A stretch of 64,000 nucleotides of DNA from Apostichopus japonicus (GCF_037975245.1 NC_092581.1:16805303-16869302), one strand, 5' to 3'. Positions 50,065 to 63,739 are shown, numbered from the stretch's first letter. The notes: generated from the sequence alone by a model not told the origin. Program-made: numbers and translations.

Positions 50065-53005
50065 CTAAATGTAAACGACGAGAAAAATGAGATCGTGAAC
50101 AATATCTACATTCATCAACGATAGAAAACATATAAAAGCAATTAATATATACTAAATAGTCGCACTTTTGATGAGAAATATATAATAAAAAAATTAAAAA
50201 TTAACAAAACCAATTATTTATAGTGAGATGATACATGCAGGTGACTGGTATACGTATGCAAAAACACAGTTGAAGATGCCGACTTATTTAACCAGAGGGT
50301 TGACACATATGATACTGTGTATTCCATTGGTTGATTATTATGTTGGATACCACGAACTAATTCATCTGGTTCGTAAAATTTTATTTTAGAGTTCTACTTG
50401 ATCGGACATGTAATTGATCCGTGATATCTGCATGTAAATAAGGTCCTCGATAGATGTCATTGCTTGCTAACTTCTTTAACAAAATATCGGAGACTCTAAA
50501 ACTCATTTAAACTCACCATTACTTTATTGTTGTTTTGAATTTTTTTCATTCTCATTTCGCGGAACTGGTAAAATTTTGTACATATTATTATTTCTCAGTA
50601 TAAACACCTGTAGCATTCTCTAAGTTCATTTGTGTCTCTTTAAATCATTCCCGACAAATATATTCTGCAAGTTGTCTCTGCTTAAAGGCTATTTATTGTA
50701 CGTTCAACTTGGCGAGAAATATGCTATAAATATCCATAATGGTCAACATATGAACAACGTCCTGTAGCAACTCACCACGGGGATGCAAGTCTTAATAGTC
50801 ATTTTGATGTAACCAAATACCGTTAAATATTTGTAGAATATAACAATGACTAAGATACAAAGGGGATGTCTGTGTGTCTGTCTTTCTGTGTATGTATCCC
50901 TGTTCAGGTATATCTGGGCATTTACCTGCCTAACAATTCACAACTGTATTGTTACCAAACAGTCAACAGTATTGTCACCAATTGTGCTAGAAATTGAAAT
51001 AATGATCACCCATTCTCAAGGTTCCTGAAGCTTATCCTGCCACCCTAACAGAGTTTAATCTCACTGACACAGCAAAACCTCCAGGAGATTATATTTGGGG
51101 AAACTTTGATCAATTTTAGCACGTTTAAATCTGGTACTAATAAATAAATATTATTTAAATATAATAAATAAAATTAATACTGACGACCCTTTAAATAACT
51201 GAACCATTAAAAAACTAAATAGTAACAGCTCTTCCTAGCCAAAAGCATGTATCGAGTGGTACTTGCATCAAAAAATTACTTATGCACACTATGAATATTC
51301 ATAAGACATGCATATAGCTACGTAATGTAATTAAACCCTACTTTACATTCATTTGTACTTATTCTGCAGACTTAATGACCATAATGATTATTATTATAAT
51401 GATGATATTTCTTTAACGTTCAATTTAGAAAGTACAATATACATCCGGACACGAGTATTTGGAATTATATTTGTAAAATATTTAACAAATATTAAAATAT
51501 TTGTTGCCAAGTTACTGAGGAATTTTTATATTTCTATATATAAGTTAATTTTATGATAACACTAATAGTCACTCGTGTCAATGTTACGTCGATTTCGTTT
51601 TTTTTAGTAGTACATAGAAGAATGATTTAAACAGATCAAAGTTAGATAACACTTCATTATTAATATTTTTAATGAATAAACAAATGGTATTTAACATATA
51701 TAAAAGCAATAACCCAATCTTGCACTTTTTGTTGTTGAAATAAGACATTTCAACTATAAAGCAAAGCTCTAAAGAATTACTGAGCAGTAATTAATCAGGA
51801 GGGTCCACAGTACAATTATTTATGCCATGTGTATTAAAATGTTACAAAGATTATTCACAAATCAGCTCGTAACTTTATCTGCAATAAACAAAATTTTCGT
51901 TATTTTAAGTATAACATATTTCTTTGAGATTAAGGAATTAAAAAAGTACATCGGAGATTATGGTGCATTCTCCCTAACCATATACTCAGATACCAGCCAT
52001 GTTGTAGACAACGCTCAGACCAAAGCCTTTGGTGTAGCTTTAGGTCAAAAGACTTGTTTTAAAACCCGATCGATAATTACAAAATACAATCTTGTACATT
52101 ACAACAGTTTTAATTTTTCTTGTTTACCAATAAACTTCTTATCCAATTGTTTATTTTTCAGCGGTGTCAATTTTTTTAAATTATGATAATAATATATTTC
52201 AAGTGCATAATGAGGCAAAGGTTCCTTCACTTTTTTATTAAAGATATTAATATATTTTTATTCAACCATTTCGTCTTATCGAATCTTGTTTAACATCGTA
52301 AAGCTTTGAAATGTAAAGTCATGTTGTTTTGAGGAAGTTAATTTCCCCTTGAAATTAGTCAGTTTGACAGTACCTTGACAATGACAGTACCTTGTGAAGT
52401 AAACGACTTAAAATTTCCTTTGAAATATGTTAATATGATTTAACTTGTATCAAACAATTTTTTAAATTATTTTCTTTGTCTGTATAGTGTATTTCGTTAT
52501 GGTCAAGTGGCGGAGCGCTATTTTCCCTTTCGGATACCACCCAATCGCCAGTATACTTACAATCCTTCATCTCAGTGTCAATTATAACACATGACAGTCC
52601 ACGTAATGTCTTAACTTTACATTAAAATGACTAAGTCATGTGTTCCAAATTTTCTTCAATTTCAAGCGACTACATGAGATTAAGAGTAGTTTTATTTTGA
52701 TGGTGTCACCGGACGCTGGTGGTCCTCATGCAGAAACTACTAATTGCGTTGCCTCTGCTGAGGTGTGGCCATGGCACCCGTTGATACAGAAACAAACTCA
52801 TTGGACTATCGTTAGAACCCATGTGGTTCCCTTTCCTCATCTAGTCTGCCTATAACCATTCATCAATGTTTTCCTCTGACATAGGAGGAACGTAATCACA
52901 CCCATCATTGTTACGATGGGATGTTTAGTTTTGAGTCACCTTCGGTTTCAAGAGCGATAATTAGACCTATCTTAATTTTTCCTTCAATTTTATGAAACTG
53001 GTCAC
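50065..53005. other. upstream block without genes
   Basis: A+T-rich. It contains a 119-codon plus frame at 51827-52186 with no recognised domain. A less A+T-rich patch at 52690-52850 begins tggtgtcaccgg after a T-rich stretch. Such a start is compatible with a primer-binding site, but no LTR was seen. Nothing called. Confidence 0.5.
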
Positions 53006-53008
53006 TCC

Positions 53009-53075
53009 CTCCTCCAATTAAATATATATATATATATATGTATGTATATATATATATATATGTATATATATATAC

Positions 53076-53172
<97 letters not shown>

Positions 53173-53184
53173 GAATTGGAGGAG
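53009..53184. repeat. (TA)n tract between perfect 11-bp inverted arms
   Basis: CTCCTCCAATT (53009-53019) and its exact reverse complement AATTGGAGGAG (53174-53184) flank about 150 bp of (TA)n, itself close to self-complementary. The whole block can fold as one long hairpin or cruciform. Confidence 0.9.
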
Positions 53185-53189
53185 TGTGA

Positions 53190-55740
53190 ACTATGGAACA
53201 AAGAAAGCGAAATTTAAATACGATTCCTTCCGGTTTAAAAATAACCTAAACTTTAATTTAAAAAAAAAAAAAATTGGTAGGTATACCTAGTCTGTTACCC
53301 TGCCATATATAACATAATCAGTTTTTTTATCACGTTTTCATTAAATAAACTTTAAGTCTATATTTACTTTCCAAATACTGTTGAAGTAGAACATTAAAGA
53401 TTTCGTTAACCTTCAATTAGAAGAATAATGATAAATTTCATCATTCATTTCTTTCTGAAGAAATTTTTACTTAAAATGTTATCTAAAAGAAGCTAATTCT
53501 TGACACATGCATATTTCTATTGAAATTCCACCAACCAAATAAAATTTAATTTTTAATTTCACTCTTAAAGTTCTTGTCTTATATTCGTCACAATCAGTTA
53601 TTGTTCTACCATCATATGTATAATGACTTGAAACAAGCCCTCCTTAAAATAATTTTGTAAGCTAAACAGTGAATGTGGAAATCAATTTTCTGTATATCAT
53701 CATTTTACAAGGCTTTATTATCAACAGCTTTTTAGTCTTGATAATGTTTGTATTATTAAATTAATGAGGGAGTTGAATGTATGGTTACTTGGCCGAAACT
53801 AACAAATAGTGAAGATGTTTTGGCCTCTGTCGATTCTGATGTACTGGGGGAGGTTAATTCAAAATAGTGGTGGAAGTATTTTATTATTCTCTTGAGGATT
53901 GCGTTTAGTATAGTAGGATTGAGATAAAGGAGTTAATAAAATAAATTGGCAAGTTTAAATTTAGTAGTAACATCATGGAATTGAGGTTAAAATTAAAAGA
54001 AGAAAGTTGATTATAGTATCTTTGAGTTGGTACTGGAGAGGTGGGGGGGGGGGGCCTTGGTGGAGAGAGTAGTGAGGGCCTTATATCAATAGGAAGTCAA
54101 CAATATGCATATAGTTAATAGTTACAAATGTTATGTTCACTTTCATAAGAAACGGAATAATATAATAATTACATATATGAAATTGATTTACATTTCAAAT
54201 GTTTCATTGAAGGTTTTTTATTTATATTGATACCATGAATAAAGTGTTCTCTTCATATTTTGCATGTTATAAGTAAAGACAATTTTGACAAACGCATATG
54301 AAACGGAAGTCAATTTCAACCGAAGTCATGGTGTCGAATTAGCCAAACATTTAACATATTTGAAATATTTAAAGGTCCTTTAGTAGGCCTAACGCAATAA
54401 CAATAGGATGATTGTCTAAATTCTATAAAAAAAAAAACAGTTGCTTTTATTTATTTTTATAAAAATCCTTTAAGATTGACTTTGCTGCCCATGTCAGTAA
54501 TTACCAATTTCTGATAAAAGCTTTTGGGTTGCGGGATCCTCTTTCGGGGTACTTATTTCTTTATTAATAGAAATTAGAACAAAATTAAACACGATAATGT
54601 CAACGAATAATGCAAGAATGGGCAAACAAGATACGCACCATTTTTTTTTCTTCTTCATGGTTTGTTAAATAATGTACATAATTTGGTTTGTTTATAAATG
54701 AAATATATGCAGGCAACACTTTTCTGTTGTTGCATCAATAAAATAACTTTCTTCTTTCGAATTTCAGCGATTCATTTCAGAATAATTTGGAAACAAAAGT
54801 GATAAAATTGTAGTTTCTTTACATGTTAATTTTTGAGTTCTACTTAGTTTTTGTTCATGGTAGTTTCACGACGTCTGGTTCATAATAATAATAAAGCTTC
54901 TAAAGCCGAAATCAGTCGCGTTTGGTTTTGAACAATTCTATGGTGTAACCGTAGGCCCTATATACCACGAGCGAAGCTTCACTGCCTATAGATATACTGA
55001 ATGATCACCAGCTCCGACAAAACAAAAAAACCGAAGCGATAACACCCGCAGAGTGACCCCGTGTTGCACCGCTAGATACAACAAACATGCATCCTGCGTC
55101 TGCAATAATGTTTAGAATCCATTTTCTTTTACGAAACGCTTCAGGACACAATTTTATCAAACGGAATAATAGAAGCTATTGTTTAAAGAAAATGGCATAA
55201 ATATAGTGATATTTTATGATTCAGATTGTGATTTGATGGTAAGGTTTTAAAGCATGACATTTCTTATAATTTTCTTGTTGGGTAGTGAAAATATTTCTGT
55301 CACCTCTTTGATAAATTCTTCGTTAACAATGGTTGCTTTGTATAGAATGGACGCAAATTAAAAAAGTGAACTCCTGACTGCTGGACTGAAAATAAAATAT
55401 AGCGAATCTCTTAAAAATGACATAGTTAAAGTTAAACTATTTAATGGTCACTTTTATCTGTCTTCAACAGTATGTTAACATGCAGGCTAACTTGCCCATT
55501 TACTCTTTTTTGCGAGGGGGGGGGGGGGGAGGGGTGAGGGTCATGTACTTATTTAAAGGAAATTTGAACTTCAATGATATTCTAGTTAAATATTAATATC
55601 AAATACTGAATGTATAAGATCAAGCCAAATAAAGTTAACATCATCATCATAATCATCAATTGTTCATAACATTACAACAGAATGCCAAAAAAAAAAATAG
55701 AAGAGTGAATACTGAATACAAATTGTAACTACCTATAAAA
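53190..55740. other. upstream block without genes
   Basis: A+T-rich, with a poly-A run near 53260 and G runs at 54043-54054 and about 55516-55529. No exon recognised. Confidence 0.5.
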
Positions 55741-55789
55741 GTAAAAATAATATGAATAAAATACAAATAGAGAACAAATTAAAGCTCAC

Positions 55790-56340
55790 CGTTGTACGTG
55801 ATGTCAAGATGAAAATCCGAATCGCGGCCGGGGGATGTCCCTTCTCAAATGGTAAACACCGACCTCGAAACATAAGAAATTTCACCAATAGTCTCACAAA
55901 ATCTCTTGCGTTGTCTTTCCTAATCGATCGCGGAAACACACACACACAAGAAAAAAAACCGAAGCCAAAACACAAACGCCAGAAAATATCCAGTGGTACT
56001 TTTTCGCTGTGTGGATTCGAACGTGTCCGCTCGCCGGTTGGCGGTGTGTTTTTCCCCCTTAAATCCGTGCCTATGCACCTTCTAAAATTTGTTCCGTACT
56101 GTAAACTAGAAGTACTATATGTTAAAAGAAGAAAAAAAAAAACACACGGAGAAAAGTTGACGTTCAACGCACTATCCCTTGTTGTTAGAAAATTAGAAAT
56201 GCTTGGAGCTTAGAAAATGACGAAAGATGAAAAAAAAAGTTGAGTAAACTTTAAAGCGAAGGAACGTGCTGAATGAAACAAGTATGAAGACGCAGAAATT
56301 AAGTCTTTGTCACGATTCGTGAAGGAAACCTGTATGATAC
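55790..56340 (-). promoter_or_regulatory. possible sim 5' UTR exon and promoter (candidate)
   Basis: A patch richer in CpG (about 55820-56060) stands out from its surroundings. On minus it ends at a reasonable donor, ACG|GTGAGC, with last exon base 55790. Upstream on minus, TTATAAGTCCGCG (around 56376-56363) could act as a TATA element, placing a start near 56340. Sim exon 1 has its own acceptor and therefore needs an upstream donor; this is the best one I noticed, but I did not examine every donor. The 144- and 153-codon open frames crossing the patch lack recognised domains. Only transcript data could settle this. Confidence 0.25.
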
Positions 56341-56399
56341 TTTCGTCATGCTCCAAGGAGCAACGCGGACTTATAACTCTTCACTTTTCTCTTCGAATA

Positions 56400-57830
56400 A
56401 CTTCCAAATAGAATCACTTCCCAAACTGCTTGTCTAATAATTCGCCCTCCTTGTTTAGCCTCGTGTCCGTCCAATAACAATATAAGAGAAGCACCTGTCG
56501 TGTATTAGCTATACTTACAACACACCTTATGGTATCTATCATCCGTGTACTACTTCTAAGTACCAGTTTAATTTTTACTTAAACTAATTTTTTTCTATTA
56601 ACAAAAAAAATATGTACTAGATTCCCCGCAATTATTTTGTTTACAGGACTCACAAACTCGATGAAGTTTTCAATTTGTTGCCTGTAAAATAGAGAAAACT
56701 ACAGACATTGTTATGTCCGTACAGCGACATACACAGCAAAGGTTGACAGTATAGTACGATTCTTTCACCTATAGAATTGTTTGTACCTCTGTTAACCGTT
56801 TCAGCTAAATATTCTCTCGACAACTTTTGATGCACATGTATGTGTCGTTTCAAATCAACTATTTTCTTTTGGTCCAATGTACTGACTTCTAGTTGAAACA
56901 TTCCTTATTAATACCGATTAATTACTTAAAGTCTGCACCTAAAACTCTGTGACTAACAAAAATCACTTTCCCAGACAAGTCAAAAAAGTTGTTGGTGCAT
57001 ATTTATCACGCTTCTATAGTGTTGACAGATTACGTTAAACGCGGCTCGTCCAATAGCGTGGCTCGTCACACACGGCTGAGAGTTACACACGTGCTTTCAA
57101 GTGGTTTCAACCAAGTTCCACTTGCTCACCGTTGGAAGAAGTCAAACAACGTTAATAAAGGGATGTACACCCCCAACTCAACTCGCTACCAGTTCAGCAA
57201 GCGCAGTCGGCTATTGGCCGACAAGTTCGGTTCGAATTAATGACGTGAAATGGACATGTGGGCTTTTGGGGAAATATCTGATAGTCGAGAAAGCAACATT
57301 TTTTGTACAATTCTTTTTGCATGAAGTAGCTTGGTGACAGTTATATAAAGAGATATAGAGAGAGAAAGGGGGGGGGGGGGGAATCTGCTATAGAGTCATA
57401 TAAAATCTGCAAATTAAAAGAAAAATGAATATGATGAGGTTATGCAAATATCACCACATGTTGGCTAATTAGATAAACCTTTTTATATGTAATACTGGTT
57501 GGTAATAGCCACATAACATAATTATGTATGTTGTGTATAACTACGTTATTTCAATAAGTGACATCTGTTAAAGTGCCAACATATAATAAAAGTAATTCCT
57601 GGAAATATTAATTTTTATACAGTATTTTAAGATTTTTATAAAGGATTACATATGGAATCGATACGTATAGCGTAATTGGATGAACGGGTAAAATCTTTAT
57701 GACTGTTGGGGAACGACAAGTATAGGGTATTTAAACATCTTGGAATTCAAACCAATAAAAATGAAAAACTATTACAAGTACATGAACTGGTGACATATAG
57801 AGTATGATAACACTAGACCTATAAGCATGG
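56400..57830. other. upstream block with a CpG- and CCAAT-containing patch
   Basis: At 57040-57250 the sequence is richer in CpG, with CCAAT boxes on both strands (ccaatagcg near 57050, ctattggccg near 57212), CACGTG near 57089 and tgacgtga near 57241. This is compatible with promoter or enhancer DNA, but no transcript feature was seen. A G run lies at about 57369-57381. Confidence 0.35.
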
Positions 57831-58160
57831 TGTGGGTAAACCAATGGGTGTTAATGGTATATACATAATAAATATTCTCAATTAGTCTACATTTTGGGTT
57901 TTATACCTTAAACATCCTCCGCTATTATGGATCAAGAAGTACCTATCGGATCGCTCCTTCACTTAAAGTCTCACGTTTCCATAAATGGAATGACTTGGAG
58001 ACGCCGATGGTCGTCGATAACCCGATTGGGTCCAGAGGAACCATTTTTGCCACCGGACCGGGCTCTTTTGGAATCTTCTTTGGAATCACAAAATATAGGC
58101 TAAATAACATCATTAATCTTTATCCCATTAATTTATTGCAGTGGTGACTTCGGACCCCGG
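57831..58160 (+). mobile_element. possible LTR remnant ending at a primer-binding-site-like sequence
   Basis: An A+T-rich stretch with a late aataac/ctttatccc region ends ...ttattgca and is followed after one base by TGGTGACTTCGGAC (58142-58155). That order resembles the right edge of an LTR followed by a tRNA primer-binding site. TGTG at 57831 could be the left edge. No second LTR, gag or pol frame was seen. Confidence 0.2.
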
Positions 58161-58554
58161 TGGCTGTCCCCACCGCCCCACCAATCAATACCCTCTCGTA
58201 AAGCATTGTTAATAAACTACAATCATGGCCCACTCTTGTTATATATACCTTTCAAACAAATGAACTGAAACAATTTGTATCTTAACTATGGCCTCACAAT
58301 TTACAATATTTCGTGTATGATACTGATTATTCCACTACAAAACCTAGAACCAGGGGAAGTTAAATAGACACCAATTGTAACATAAACTATTTTGTTTCTC
58401 CATATGAACATCCTGAAGTTTCTCACTTTTAGGGATCCGTCGGTGTTTTCCTTCGCAATCTGTCTCTATAGAACAGATCTCGTTGACACTTTCTCAAAGA
58501 CTGAAAGAAACAGAAGATTTTACGCGTTCCACACACAGACTGCAGCGAGTTATT

Positions 58555-58760
58555 CACGCATGCGCAGTCATTTCACTGATAAATCGTTGTCATGCGTAAA
58601 GCTTGCTACATTCAAAGATTTCAAGCAAACAAAAGATATTGTTCGTTGTAAATGTGATGTTCACGGAATATTCACGTTATTGTCATATGTACGACATAAA
58701 ATGGCGGATACGGATGATGACTATATTACTTCAGCGGTGGTCCATGCCACTATTTGATGT
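58555..58760 (+). promoter_or_regulatory. promoter-like spot: NRF-1-type and YY1-type motifs with a start codon
   Basis: CGCATGCGCAG at 58557-58567 matches the NRF-1 consensus. AAAATGGCGG at 58698-58707 matches a YY1-type site, in which the ATG can serve as a start codon. From 58701 the frame reads MADTDDDYITSA and stops at 58757 unless spliced; a weak donor (GCG|GTGGTC) follows codon 12. This could be the first exon of an unrelated plus-strand gene beyond the window, or chance. Confidence 0.25.
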
Positions 58761-58859
58761 ATACTGTGCTGACAAGCTCATGTTGGGCAGGCAGAAAGGA
58801 CGAGAAATTTCCCCCTGGTTGGAGTCTGTGATGTCCACGAATGAACTCATGTAGAATGT

Positions 58860-61800
58860 GTCATGAATATTCCCCCCAAAATAATAATAATAATAATAAA
58901 AAAATGAAACAAATAATAAAAGTAACGTTGATTTTATAATTCTGGACTGCTAACAAATAAATTAGAGGAGTGAGGTTCGTAATTATAACCTGAAGGTACA
59001 AAAGATAAGAACAGTCTTCGAGTCGAGTTTAGATGCCTAAGCTTACTACTCCCATGACACTGAGGAAGCTAGCTGGTTTCGCACCCCCCCCCCTCGGCCC
59101 TCCCTGCCCTCTTATTTAGCATAGAGGCTATACATCTGTCCTTTATATGCTGGTATCGCACTGATTGCTCGGTTTTGGAATTTAATATATTATATTAATA
59201 TTTGAAATAATTCGTGATGAATAAAACTGCTTTTAAAACAGAATGTGAGTTGGAAACAGGACACTCCTAATGTAAGTTATCGAAAGTTATTTACTCCAAA
59301 ATATTTTCAAAGGGCGCACAAGGTTCGTCCCTGGTATGGGATTACCTACGGATGTTGTCAAACTTAATGAGATGTATACTTATAGAGCGAGGTTCATAAA
59401 TGAGGGCGTGCTCTATGGAAATATACCAACGCGAAGCCTGCTACTACTAGCTGCTGAATGACTAACCGTACTATATATACCCACCCTCTGAGCCATTGTC
59501 ATTATAGTACGTGGGTTTCAATGGCCGATATCAAAAGGATTTTTTTAAGGTCATTGACTTTTCGCTGTTAGCGATGGTGTTGTTGTTTGGTACTGAGTAA
59601 AAACTAACCTCGCAAACATGGATTTTGAGGTCTTCAAATCTGGAACATATGATGCTGTATGATTTACGGAGTTTTAGTAAGGAACGAGTTATGACTTCTA
59701 AAAGGCGGAAAGGGCAAAAGAAAGTGAATATGTCATGTTTCCTGTCCTTGGTCAATCTTGACATTTAATGTGTCAGGCAGAAAGACTCTTCTAGGCTGAC
59801 TTCGATGTCATTATTAGAAGGTCATGAATATGAATAACTTGTAATTAGTCACGTGATATGACCCGATATCTACTACATCAGAAACGAATTATTCCCAAAA
59901 CGTCAGAGTATTGGCAATGTATACAGGGGCAAAGAGAAATCATTATTTTATGGGTTTTTTTTGTTGTATTTTGTTAATGTGGGGTTGCAAGCGTTAACAT
60001 ATTTTACGGTAATATTTGTTGACTATAGTTTCTTACTTACATATACCTTGAATAATCATCTTTGTTTCTGTCCATTCTGGTCAAGTTTGAGGAAGGACAT
60101 TAACACACACTCATCTTTTATTCCTGTTTCCAAAAGGGTTTTGGCATCCCTTTATCGATTCCAACTTACTGATGAAAATCAGAAAGGAAAAGTAGGCCAT
60201 CCGAATCTTGGTTGTCACCCTTCTTCTTCAAACATTCCTTTTAATCATTTACAAATACATGCGGAGGATAGTTTGCCTTGAAGAGAGGTCCATGTTATTT
60301 ATGATGTCATAATGGTCAAGATCGGACATTAGTTGAATAAAAATGGGCCCAGAGGAGGGCCAGAATTAGCCATAATGGCCCCGTTTGGAGAGCATCAAGA
60401 GGCCAAGTTTACCAATTAAATAGAAACTAAATAATGGCCAAGTATAGGTGTTATTTTCATTAATTTCACTGCTTATATCCATTAAGGTCATTTTCTTAAT
60501 TGTCTAACGTTCATGCGGCCTCTGTGCCAATTCGTAGAAACTAGAACTAAGTCTTCTGTTTTCAAACTGTTAAGTTAATTTATTTGGGACTTTTTTTTCC
60601 GGATCAGACCTCTTTATTGCTAGCACTGGGTTTCTTCATTCATAGGCCTACCCAACATCATGAGGTTAACACATTTGGAATTCTTTTTCAAACAAAATAG
60701 AATAAAATAGAATAAAAATACAGAGCAACAAATTTAGACTCCGATTGAAAGCATGCCTCTACGAGAATGACGAGTTCACCTGATATGCGTAGTTGCCTAG
60801 TTTTCTGAATGGAACACTTGCTAGTCAGAGCAGGGTATAGTTGGCATATATGCCAGATTCATTGGCAAGATATGTAGGTTGGGGTCATGCACTAGAGCTT
60901 AAGGTTTATTTTATATTCCTATTTTATTTATTTTCGTGACGTGCATTATGTCAAGTCTGATTTATATACTTCGCTATTTATTCCCTTGATGTTGCTTCAT
61001 GACAGATACATAGTTTTGGGATCTTGTTGAAAGGGGGACGGCTTGCCCTTCAATAGAATAATACGATTTATTTTTGCTTTGCGATTTCGTTCAGGCCAAA
61101 AGACGTAGCTCATTGTTATTACATATTTTCCCAGGGTAGTCGTCACCGGTGACTGGAGCAGTGTACTTTCCTGTATGTTAGATACCATTGTCTATAGGCG
61201 TTGGAGGTTTATGTACAGAGGAATATTAATATAGCTAAAGATACAATAACAATATATAAACATAGACTTGTTCGAGTAAACTTCGTTTCAAATGAGACAG
61301 TGAAGGTCTTTCGTTTTTATGTCTTTGCCTATATACGGGAGCCTATTTCACTCCCCTAAGTAGGCAATATTTTACTTGGCCCTCTGTTATTTCAACTGTC
61401 AATTTAAATATGTAACGAAAGAATTTTGTTCATGGTTCAATTTTGTTTTCAAGTTGACTCCGTGAGATGCATTTAACCGTAATTTCTTCCGACGTCATCA
61501 TTTTCAAACAAGTGTGTGATTTAGACAATTCATAAAAAAAACTACATATAATATGAAGGTTTCGTCAAAACGTTCAATAACATGAACTGTTGAAAAAGAG
61601 AATGATACCTTGAAGATATGATCATTTTTTGTATTGGTCTTAATGGATTATATTAATAATTTGTTCCTTTTTGTTATTTTTCTACGACTGGATGGGACGT
61701 GGTGCCTTCAGCGACATTTTGACCACATTGTACAAACTATAGTCAATTTAATTAAACAAACCAATGGTCATATACAATAGGTCTTCCACTATTTTTGCAA

Positions 61801-63680
61801 TGAACATATGTCATTATTTTTTTAGTCCGATGTAAAACCTTGACTAGAATGTATCCCAGTCGCTTTGTTTGGTGACACACTTTTTTTATTTTAATATAAA
61901 TGAGCGTCAAACTAGCAACATGGTAATATCGTAATATTATAATAAAAATAATTTTATATCGTATAGCATTACTACTATTTATGGTCCTGATCAGTAAATA
62001 CCATAATAATCATTTTCAGTATGAATCAACGAAGTCGAGAAATATCTTACCTTTAGAAACAAGTTCTTCGTCACCTGCGACATATTTTTAAAGTAATAAA
62101 GGCTTAATTGTTATGACCATAGATCGCTTTTCGTGTGAACATTGACACACTATTCATCAATATTGTCACCAAATCACATTTTCAATACGACATGGGAAAC
62201 TTAAGATTCTTTAATTAATGGATGGGTTTCTTTAAGCTGATAAAAGTAACACTGACAATTATTCTTTCACAAATTCGTGACCACAACACGTTGCTATAGT
62301 GATATTGACATGCGCGTTGCAACCAACCATGCAGACGAGCAAAGGCGTATATCTATACAAAAAAAAAAAAAAAAAAATAGATATACCGTAACGTTTACGA
62401 TAAAATCATAACATTTAAAATTTTATGAAGTCCGTAAGTTGAAATTGATAATACTAATTATATTTATATTTATGTTATCACATCTTTCTCATTCATCTTT
62501 CCATTTCAAAGACATCACGACATATTTTTTTCTGAAGAAAACGATCAAACTATTGTTAAATGACACTCGACATTTTAGACAGGTGTCTTCATGGGTATAT
62601 TTATATGTAAACAAAAACAATAACCCAAGCCTAATTAATGTTTCTTATACGATGATAACCTTTAAAGGAAATTTCTGAAAGGAACTAACATAGTCTAGCT
62701 TCACTACAAGATTCTGTTATCTAACCTGCTGAAGGGACAATCTAAAAAGCGCCCTCAAATGTTGGCCTATTATTCAACATTGCTCAGTAGACAGTGACTT
62801 GAATTTTCAGTAAAACATTTGAATTAGAACAAATAATAGACGATGGAAAAGAAGGACTGTTAGATACTAAAAAAATAGATAAAAAATGTAGGACGATGAA
62901 TTATGCAATAATTGATAAGAACATGTAAAGAACAGATATTAATTAAACTTATAGAAACGAATATTTGCCTGTAAATTTGCCTTGAAAATAAATATGATTA
63001 GGTTGTTTTACCACTGTTGAGGTGACGTTCAGCTTCAACAGCATAAATATTCTGCTCATTTTAGCTAGTAATTAAGATTAATTAATTATAATTATTTCAT
63101 CCATTATACATTAGATTACAGATGATCATAAGTGATAGAAAGATGTTTTCATTTCCCAAGTCATATCAGCGTTCTGTCAAACATTTATTTGTGTTAAACC
63201 AAAGAAAAAGATCTCTGAGTTACTAACTAATTTGGGATGGATATGCTCTGTAATTTGAAGCCAGTTGACTATCAGATTGTGAAACTTTTGCGAAAGCCCT
63301 TATTTTTTTCTAAATATATTTTTTTCGAGATTTATATGGATAAGATAAGATCACAAACTTTGGATTTGTCAAAGACTTTGCTGACTGTGCGCGACTATCA
63401 AGATGAAATAAATTGATATAAGTAGACGCAAAGCAAATTTATGAAGGAACATCAAATCAGGGTCTACACGTCTCAAAGGGTGCCGGTAAATTTAGGTCTT
63501 GTCAGTATTCAGATTAGACTAAGGTATGGGCTTCTACAAACTAACTAACGGCAATGTACACACTGTCTTATTCTAGGTACAAATAGAGCGTTTGGATCGC
63601 CATTTATGTAATAAATGTGTTTTATGTACTTTATATTTAGGTAATAAATGTAATAACAGAATTAGTGCTGATATTTCAAT
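58860..63680. other. upstream block without genes
   Basis: A+T-rich with a short AAT repeat near 58880, a C run near 59085 and CACGTG near 59850. Also present are the palindrome GTCACCGGTGAC at 61142-61153 and an 18-A run inside inverted arms at 62347-62386. No exon recognised. Confidence 0.5.
62347..62386. repeat. poly-A run between 10-bp inverted arms
   Basis: GTATATCTAT (62347-62356) and ATAGATATAC (62377-62386) are exact reverse complements and flank a run of about 18 A. Confidence 0.85.
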
Positions 63681-63739
63681 TAGGTTCATAACGAAGGTAT
63701 GGGATATGGTGAACACTGAACTAACTGTAGGTCAGTTAT

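Noticed and set aside
51827-52186. 119-codon plus-strand open frame
   Set aside because: No recognised domain; low-complexity composition.
52515-52560. Second tRNA-like A box (ggtcaagtggcggagcgc)
   Set aside because: No B box at the proper distance.
52701-52730. Possible tRNA primer-binding site (tggtgtcaccgg)
   Set aside because: Short match only, no LTR end or internal retroelement frame beside it.
55733-56213. Overlapping 144- and 153-codon open frames on opposite strands
   Set aside because: No recognised domain. They arise because this patch is less A+T-rich and so has fewer stops. Retained only as a possible 5' UTR exon.
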